Positions 42,024 to 46,727 of a stretch of 46,727 nt of DNA are shown in pieces (positions within the stretch are counted from its first letter, which is position 1; the number at the start of each line of letters is the position of its first letter). This stretch comes from a virus, in the IMG/VR virus record IMGVR_UViG_3300025617_000959, positions 1 through 46,727 of that record. The stretch is one strand, 5' to 3'. The notes under the pieces are model-generated. The model did not search any database, was not told where the DNA came from, and saw only the letters and a program-made list of their open reading frames with translations. The position numbers and the translations under genes are program-made.

Positions 42024-42907
42024 TACTTATTTTTTATATTAGATAAGTCTAAATTAGGCATTTTAATACAATTTTTTAAATGTATTATCTCTCCGTTATA
42101 ACTTTCACCTTCCCTACTATCTTTTATAGCACCTTTTAAGGGACCGTAATGCTTAAAGTATTTGTATGAATCATTAAACGGCCAAAGACCTTGATTATGA
42201 TCTTCTCCCCAGTCCCATTTTTTACAATCCCAGTACGTAGAAATGATACTACTATGCTGTATATTAGTTTTTAAAAGTAAATGTTTTAAAAGTAATTGTT
42301 CTGAGAATATTAAGTATTGAGGGTTTGGTGCTTTAATAGCTGTCAACTCCTCCATTAACTGTAAGCTTAGATTTGCATACTCTTGTGTAAATGTAGGGTC
42401 AGGTAAATTTAAAAACGAAACGTTAACAGAGTCTGTTTGCCATCTCGGTTTATATGATAATTGTTTAATATACTTGTCAGTAGAATTTGGATAAAAGTTT
42501 TGACCTTTCTCAAAATTAGTTACGTATACTTTATCTAGATCTAAGAACTGTTTAAATGGTTTGTAGATGTGTGTATCGTGATCCATTAAAATAACTGGAT
42601 CTTTTACCTCACTTAATACCTGTAGTTTGGAGCTAGCCCAGAATACACTCTTATTTATTTTCTTTGGATTAGGAATAGGTAAAACTTCATCCCAAAATTC
42701 TATAACCTTTAATTTATATAAAACATCATAAGACATTTCATCACAATATAAAACACAAGTATCTTCTCTATGATTTCTTTTCCATAAAGAAATAGAAGAA
42801 AGTAGAAGTAGTAAATCTAATTTGCTATAGAAATTTAAATTCTTTTCTATATTTTCATAAACCCAAATTACTTTTAACTTTGTATTAGATTGCTGGGATC
42901 TATCCAT
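42023..42907 (-). CDS. DUF6734-like putative glycosyltransferase
   Basis: A 294-aa protein. ILMDHDTHIYKPF (106-118) is the putative DxD, after a KLQVLSEVKDPV segment. SVNVSFLNLPDPTFTQEYANLS and the later FSEQLLLKHLL are shared in kind with the 324-aa DUF6734-like protein. It overlaps the 5' neighbour by 34 bases, an unusually long coupling. It is the first sugar gene of the right block. Confidence 0.55.
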   Translation of the reverse strand: MDRSQQSNTKLKVIWVYENIEKNLNFYSKLDLLLLLSSISLWKRNHREDTCVLYCDEMSYDVLYKLKVIEFWDEVLPIPNPKKINKSVFWASSKLQVLSEVKDPVILMDHDTHIYKPFKQFLDLDKVYVTNFEKGQNFYPNSTDKYIKQLSYKPRWQTDSVNVSFLNLPDPTFTQEYANLSLQLMEELTAIKAPNPQYLIFSEQLLLKHLLLKTNIQHSSIISTYWDCKKWDWGEDHNQGLWPFNDSYKYFKHYGPLKGAIKDSREGESYNGEIIHLKNCIKMPNLDLSNIKNK

Positions 42908-43419
42908 TCAAGTAAAACCTCTTTTAAATTATTATAACCTTTTTCCTGTATGTTAATTAGAACTGAGCTATCAAATATTTTCTTAGTGGTTGGGGTTGTA
43001 CCTCCTTGAACCATCTTCTCTTTGATTACTGTTCTATATTTAGTTATTTCATCTCCATTTTCATCAAAACTTACATATGGAATTTCTTCAGTATATGTTT
43101 CAGATACATATACCGGTTCCTCTATAGTTTTAACTGTACCTGCGAAAGTATTTAAAGAATGTGGTAATAGTATATCTTTATAAGAACTTTCGTTTTTATA
43201 TACAATAATATTTGTATCTAGTAATTTTTGAGTTTTGGATACTTTATCACCTTCTTGTGTAGGTGTATGTTTATCTGATGATTTTTTATCAGGCCAGTAA
43301 GTATATGAGAAAGTACACATACCGGTAGGTTTACTAAAATGAAAACTTTCTATCCTAACATATATTTCATTTAACTTACCGTAACTAGTCTCAAAATCTC
43401 CTTTTAATATATAACCCAT
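42874..43419 (-). CDS. Unknown protein near the tail fibre
   Basis: A 181-aa beta-rich soluble protein with many Thr, Tyr and Lys residues and no signal or membrane segment. It starts just after a terminator and ends 34 bases inside the first transferase gene of the glycan block. A virion-associated or tail-fibre accessory role is possible from position. No family was recognised. Confidence 0.55.
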   Translation of the reverse strand: MGYILKGDFETSYGKLNEIYVRIESFHFSKPTGMCTFSYTYWPDKKSSDKHTPTQEGDKVSKTQKLLDTNIIVYKNESSYKDILLPHSLNTFAGTVKTIEEPVYVSETYTEEIPYVSFDENGDEITKYRTVIKEKMVQGGTTPTTKKIFDSSVLINIQEKGYNNLKEVLLEWIDPSNLIQS

Positions 43420-43440
43420 ACCTTTATTAAAGACAGGAAA

Positions 43441-43457
43441 AGGAGGCCGAGCCTCCT
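43441..43457 (-). terminator. Rho-independent terminator
   Basis: AGGAGGC (43441-43447) and GCCTCCT (43451-43457) form a 7-bp GC-rich stem with a 3-base loop. On the minus strand TTTTCC follows. It closes the tail fibre-side unit, after the small coiled-coil gene. Confidence 0.75.
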
Positions 43458-43482
43458 ATCCTATATTGTACTCTTGTTTTAG

Positions 43483-43785
43483 CTATTTAACAGTCTTGGT
43501 TTCTGTAGCTGGGGCTGGAGTTACTTCTTCAACCTTTTCTGAAGGAATAAATTCTCCTTTCTCTAAGTCAATAGAACCGGTACCGTATTTATCTTCTAAC
43601 TCTTTTGCAAAAGTTCCTTCTTCTTCACGAAGCTCTTCTAAATACTTTTCTGCGTTTTCTTGACGTTTTTCAAGATTAATTTCAGCTAAGCCGATTTGAC
43701 CTAACTCCTGAATTAAAGCAGAATTTTTCTGCTGAATTCCTTGTAACTTTTCTAACTCCTCTCGGGTTAATTTTTGATTTGCCAT
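43483..43785 (-). CDS. Small coiled-coil protein
   Basis: A 100-aa protein. Residues about 5-65 are one long charged helix with heptad-like Leu/Ile spacing (LTREELEKLQGI, LEKRQENAEKYLEELREEE). The last 35 are Pro/Thr/Glu-rich. There is no signal peptide. It lies between the DUF7936-like gene and a strong terminator. Such short coiled-coil proteins next to fibre genes may act in assembly; this is not shown. Confidence 0.6.
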   Translation of the reverse strand: MANQKLTREELEKLQGIQQKNSALIQELGQIGLAEINLEKRQENAEKYLEELREEEGTFAKELEDKYGTGSIDLEKGEFIPSEKVEEVTPAPATETKTVK

Positions 43786-43831
43786 TTGTAAACTATTTAA
43801 TTAATCGATTAATAATATTAATATAAGAACT

Positions 43832-44215
43832 TTATTCTTCTTCTACAACTGTATCAACGATATATTTTGTAACACTTGTAGGAGCTACTTTTAAAGCTAA
43901 AGAAGAAGATACTGAAGAGTATTTCTGTTCTACAGAGCCTGTAGCTGAAGCCTCCATTGATGCAGTTGTCCAACCTACGATTTGATCGTGAGTTAAAGAA
44001 TCAAAAGATGAAAAAGAAGATAAATCTTCTGTTGATAATGTTTGTGTACCTATAATGTTAGTAGAATGAGTTACTTCATTCTCTACTAATTGTCCTGATA
44101 AAGACCAGTGTACGTTATAGATTACATCATTTTGTGTGTTCGGAGTTTCTTGTGCATCCGAATGTGTTGGGTAAGTGTCAACTGTTCTACAGTTCCAAGA
44201 GTAAGTAATTGCCAT
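43832..44215 (-). CDS. DUF7936-like phage protein
   Basis: A 127-aa protein starting MAITYSWNCRTVDTYPTH and containing DVIYNVHWSLSGQL and the later LTHDQIVGWTTASM. This matches a small protein common in marine myoviruses, usually near structural genes (DUF7936). The middle is Ser/Thr-rich and the end acidic (VVEEE). The function is not established. A TATTTATA element 19 bases before its ATG suggests late expression. Confidence 0.7.
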   Translation of the reverse strand: MAITYSWNCRTVDTYPTHSDAQETPNTQNDVIYNVHWSLSGQLVENEVTHSTNIIGTQTLSTEDLSSFSSFDSLTHDQIVGWTTASMEASATGSVEQKYSSVSSSLALKVAPTSVTKYIVDTVVEEE

Positions 44216-44234
44216 GTGTTTTAAGTTTTATTAA

Positions 44235-44242
44235 TATAAATA
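44235..44242 (-). promoter_or_regulatory. Putative late promoter element TATTTATA
   Basis: The coding strand reads CAATATTTATATTAATA, 19 bases before the DUF7936-like ATG and just after the tail fibre stop codon. Confidence 0.45.
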
Positions 44243-44256
44243 TTGTTGAATTTTAA

Positions 44257-46727
44257 TTAAGTTGTCCAGGTAAGTTTTTTAACTGTAACTTCTGTTCCAA
44301 ATGTAGGAGCGCCGGCTCCTGTAGCATGTATAGACCATCTATCTTTTGTAGACTTAAGTACTCCTGAATTATAATTGCTTCCATATACTACTATCCCAGA
44401 ATATGTAGAATCTATATGTACATACAAATTATACAGCCCATCAGAGTTTGATGTTTCGTCATAATTGTAAAAAGTAGCGCCATCTACGGTATCCGACATT
44501 TTATATACTCTAGTATTCATTAGATCTAGGGTACCGGTTCTTCTTCTGTGTATATGTACCCTATATTCAAAATAGCTTGTCATTGACCCGTATCCTTTGT
44601 ATCCAATAATAGTAAAAAAGTACATGGCAGATTGACCCGAACCGGCTAGGGTTTCTGTAGTTAATTTATATGTTCTATCACTACCCTCAGTCGTATAAGC
44701 ATTAGCATATACTTGTTCAATATGAGGTGTATTATACCTGAAGTCTCCATTGACATCTAATGTAGTAGCAGGTGATGTAGTATTTATGCCTACCTTTCCA
44801 CCAGTATCGATACGCATTGATTCTGACCAAGAAGCAGTTCCTGTTCTGCGGCCAAATACTATATTTGCTTCTTCATTCCCTGTAGGTCCCGCTGCAGCAC
44901 CTATAAAAGCTCCTGTAGCCCCGTTATCTGAATTATATGCATTAAAACTTATTAAGGCACCTGCATTTACACCGTTACTAGTACCTGTAATACGCATAAT
45001 AGTACCGGCAGGTTCATAAATTGAACCGCGAGCTGATGAGCTGCTTCCATTATAAGTTTCCCCGAGGGTACTAAATGTCCCTGCAAAAACATCGTTTCCA
45101 TCTACTACTAACTTACTAACACGAGTGCCTGTAAGATCTGCAGTATTTATACCTACGTTACCTTTATCAGTTACCCTTAGACGTTCTGTCAAAGTACCGC
45201 CACCGGTACTATTTGTACCTTCTCCTGTATATATTACAAAATTACCTGTACCTTCTGAGATTACACCGCTATCTCCGTCACTATCATTTACGATCATACC
45301 AATTCTTGCCTGAGGGGTAAAGGTAGCATTATCGTCGGTCATTTTAAAATCTATAAAATTACCTTGTGTTCCGTTAGGTATAATATCAGATCTATAATTA
45401 TGAAGTGTTAGTAGAACAGGAGCAGCTGCTGATTCATATAAATGTAGTTTGGTTGCAGGTAGAGTTCCTATACCTACGTACCCGTTAGCCGGTACATAAT
45501 TGAAACCGCTTCCTTTACCATTCCAGCCGAATACATTACTGTATATAGAAAAGTAATTTCCTGTTCCTGCTCCTGTTCCATCGTATTCTAGTATTACATT
45601 TTCGACTCCAGCGGCTGGGATTCCTTCATTTAAGGATATAGAAGCTCTATTACTAGTTGCACCGTCAATTCTTAAGTTTCCGTTAGTCAAGTGTAGTAGA
45701 TCTGCTGGACTAGTCGTTCCTATACCTACGTTACCGGCTAATGTCTGTACAAAAGCACTAGGAAGAGTAGGTGGTCCGATATTTAACAACCCGGAGGAGT
45801 CTTTCCATATTCTATGCGATGTGTTATTACTACTAGTTAATGCGATCCCATCAGAAGACCCATCTCCTTTTTGTCTTACATGTAGAGTCCCTGAGCTAGC
45901 TACTCCTACGCCTCCATTTATAACTGTTTGGCCTACAACTTCTAATTTTTGCGTAGGACTTGTAGTACCTATACCTACGTTGCCGCCATTTGGTTGAAGT
46001 AATAAATTATATTCATTTGACAAATCAACGACATCCGTAACTTGCAACCATCCTACTGCATAAATATGGTCAGCACCCATATCAAGAGTAGCGTTATTAC
46101 TTGCCTTTAATCTTAATAATCCTGTTTGAGTAGTACCAGAAGTAGCAGGAAGTCCTGAATTACCTGTAATACCTAATTTAACAGAGTTAGTTTCTGTAAG
46201 TCCTATACCTACGTTGCCGTTAGAGGCAATACGCATTGCTTCAATAGGGTCTGAACTATCTCCTTTTCTTATCTGAAAACTGTGTTGACCATAAGCTCCA
46301 TTACTAGCTCCGTTTACTGCAAATGTTAATATACCATCGTTGTTTGCAATAAATCCTTCTTTTAAATAGCCGCTTGTTGGTGCGTATAAAGTACTATTTC
46401 TTAATACTATATTTCCTCCATTAATGTCAATGTGTCCTGAAGAATCTATACGCATACGTTCTACTGCTCCTGAACCATTTGCAAATAAGATATCATCACC
46501 TATCGCTCCAAATAACGCTCCATATATGCCTGAACTACTGTCTTTTACATTTATATAAGCTGTTGCATCTCCACTTTCAAAAGTAGAAGTAACATTCGTA
46601 GTACCGCTGTTTATATGGAGTTTATGAGTAGGTGATATTGTGTTTATACCTACGTTACCACTTGAGTCAATACGCATACGTTCTGTATTGCTTGAAGCAT
46701 TATAAAACTTTAAAGCATTATCTCCTG
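44257..46727 (-). CDS. Long repeat-rich tail fibre protein, 5' end cut off by the window
   Basis: The open frame continues past the first visible Met (46677) to the right edge, so the N-terminus is missing; 822 codons are visible. It carries at least seven units built on GNVGIxTxxPxxxLxV (for example GNVGIGTTSP, NGYVGIGTLPATKL, GGKVGINTTSP) and three copies of the linked phrase MRID(S/T). Such units form beta-helical or trimeric shafts in fibre proteins of Bacteroidota and marine phages. The last 160 residues are non-repetitive and beta-rich (TYKLTTETLAGSGQSAMYFF, then YFEYRVHIHRRR) and probably form the receptor-binding tip. No S74 intramolecular chaperone was seen at the end. It is the most likely target of the adjacent glycan genes; this is inference. 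Confidence 0.85.
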   Translation of the reverse strand, partial: GDNALKFYNASSNTERMRIDSSGNVGINTISPTHKLHINSGTTNVTSTFESGDATAYINVKDSSSGIYGALFGAIGDDILFANGSGAVERMRIDSSGHIDINGGNIVLRNSTLYAPTSGYLKEGFIANNDGILTFAVNGASNGAYGQHSFQIRKGDSSDPIEAMRIASNGNVGIGLTETNSVKLGITGNSGLPATSGTTQTGLLRLKASNNATLDMGADHIYAVGWLQVTDVVDLSNEYNLLLQPNGGNVGIGTTSPTQKLEVVGQTVINGGVGVASSGTLHVRQKGDGSSDGIALTSSNNTSHRIWKDSSGLLNIGPPTLPSAFVQTLAGNVGIGTTSPADLLHLTNGNLRIDGATSNRASISLNEGIPAAGVENVILEYDGTGAGTGNYFSIYSNVFGWNGKGSGFNYVPANGYVGIGTLPATKLHLYESAAAPVLLTLHNYRSDIIPNGTQGNFIDFKMTDDNATFTPQARIGMIVNDSDGDSGVISEGTGNFVIYTGEGTNSTGGGTLTERLRVTDKGNVGINTADLTGTRVSKLVVDGNDVFAGTFSTLGETYNGSSSSARGSIYEPAGTIMRITGTSNGVNAGALISFNAYNSDNGATGAFIGAAAGPTGNEEANIVFGRRTGTASWSESMRIDTGGKVGINTTSPATTLDVNGDFRYNTPHIEQVYANAYTTEGSDRTYKLTTETLAGSGQSAMYFFTIIGYKGYGSMTSYFEYRVHIHRRRTGTLDLMNTRVYKMSDTVDGATFYNYDETSNSDGLYNLYVHIDSTYSGIVVYGSNYNSGVLKSTKDRWSIHATGAGAPTFGTEVTVKKLTWTT

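Noticed and set aside
44257-46727. Periodic repeats as a possible CRISPR array
   Set aside because: The repeats are codon-level, variable in sequence and lie within one open frame coding for fibre units.
1-46727. tRNA genes, integrase or attachment sites
   Set aside because: Gaps between genes are mostly under 120 bases, and none shows a cloverleaf, an integrase or flanking direct repeats.

Overview
The window looks like part of a T4-like contractile-tailed phage (myovirus) genome from a low-GC host, most likely a marine member of the Bacteroidota. It is AT-rich and every supportable gene lies on the minus strand, so transcription runs from right to left. T4-type markers are present: sheath gp18-like, tube gp19-like, a gp26/gp51-type baseplate protein, gp32-like SSB, UvsX-like recombinase, gp41-like helicase and an RNase H/FEN-type exonuclease. 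The Bacteroidota host is inferred from secreted proteins whose signal peptides end in ...GQ or ...SQ, two Cys lipoproteins, a thrombospondin type-3 repeat, a T9SS-sorting-domain-like beta sandwich and tail-fibre repeats of the NVGIGTTSP type. Both end genes run off the window.

Layout in transcription order (right to left). (1) 46727-42874: the 3' part of a long repeat-rich tail fibre, a DUF7936-like protein, a small coiled-coil protein, a terminator and an unknown protein. (2) 42907-31606: a tightly overlapping glycan block with DUF6734-like and GT2-like transferases, a methyltransferase, two GT7 galactosyltransferase-like proteins each interrupted by a LamG-type lectin domain, a radical SAM enzyme, further phage-type glycosyltransferases and a nucleotide-sugar dehydrogenase. 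(3) 31499-21827: the tail module, with sheath, tube, gp26/51-like chaperone/baseplate protein followed by a frameshifted second frame, tape measure, tube/baseplate junction protein, LysM protein and hub. (4) 21788-12840: replication and nucleotide metabolism, with a short divergent family A DNA polymerase, an unknown protein, SSB, UvsX, FEN, replicative helicase and class I ribonucleotide reductase NrdB/NrdA. (5) 12822-5810: a second glycan block with two GlcNAc-transferase-like proteins, GT25, DUF5672, GT11, a sugar O-methyltransferase and GDP-mannose 3,5-epimerase. (6) 5702-1: an envelope or secretion block of eight genes containing a CsgG-like pore protein, two lipoproteins, a cohesin/dockerin-like protein, two small membrane proteins and a large low-complexity secreted protein.

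How they may work together: the two glycan blocks flank the tail and replication genes and could build and attach an unusual glycan to fibres or virion, or remodel the host surface. The epimerase plus GT11 suggests an L-galactose-type sugar. The CsgG-like cluster would place a pore and partner proteins in the host outer membrane, for secretion, adhesion or lysis.

The points most worth checking are the T7 homopolymer shift between the gp26/51-like gene and the next frame, the CsgG/cohesin cluster, the nested LamG-in-GT7 proteins, the short polymerase with substituted catalytic-motif residues, and a TATTTATA element repeated upstream of late genes. No tRNA, CRISPR array, integrase or insertion sequence was seen, and no stretch over 300 bases is without a gene.
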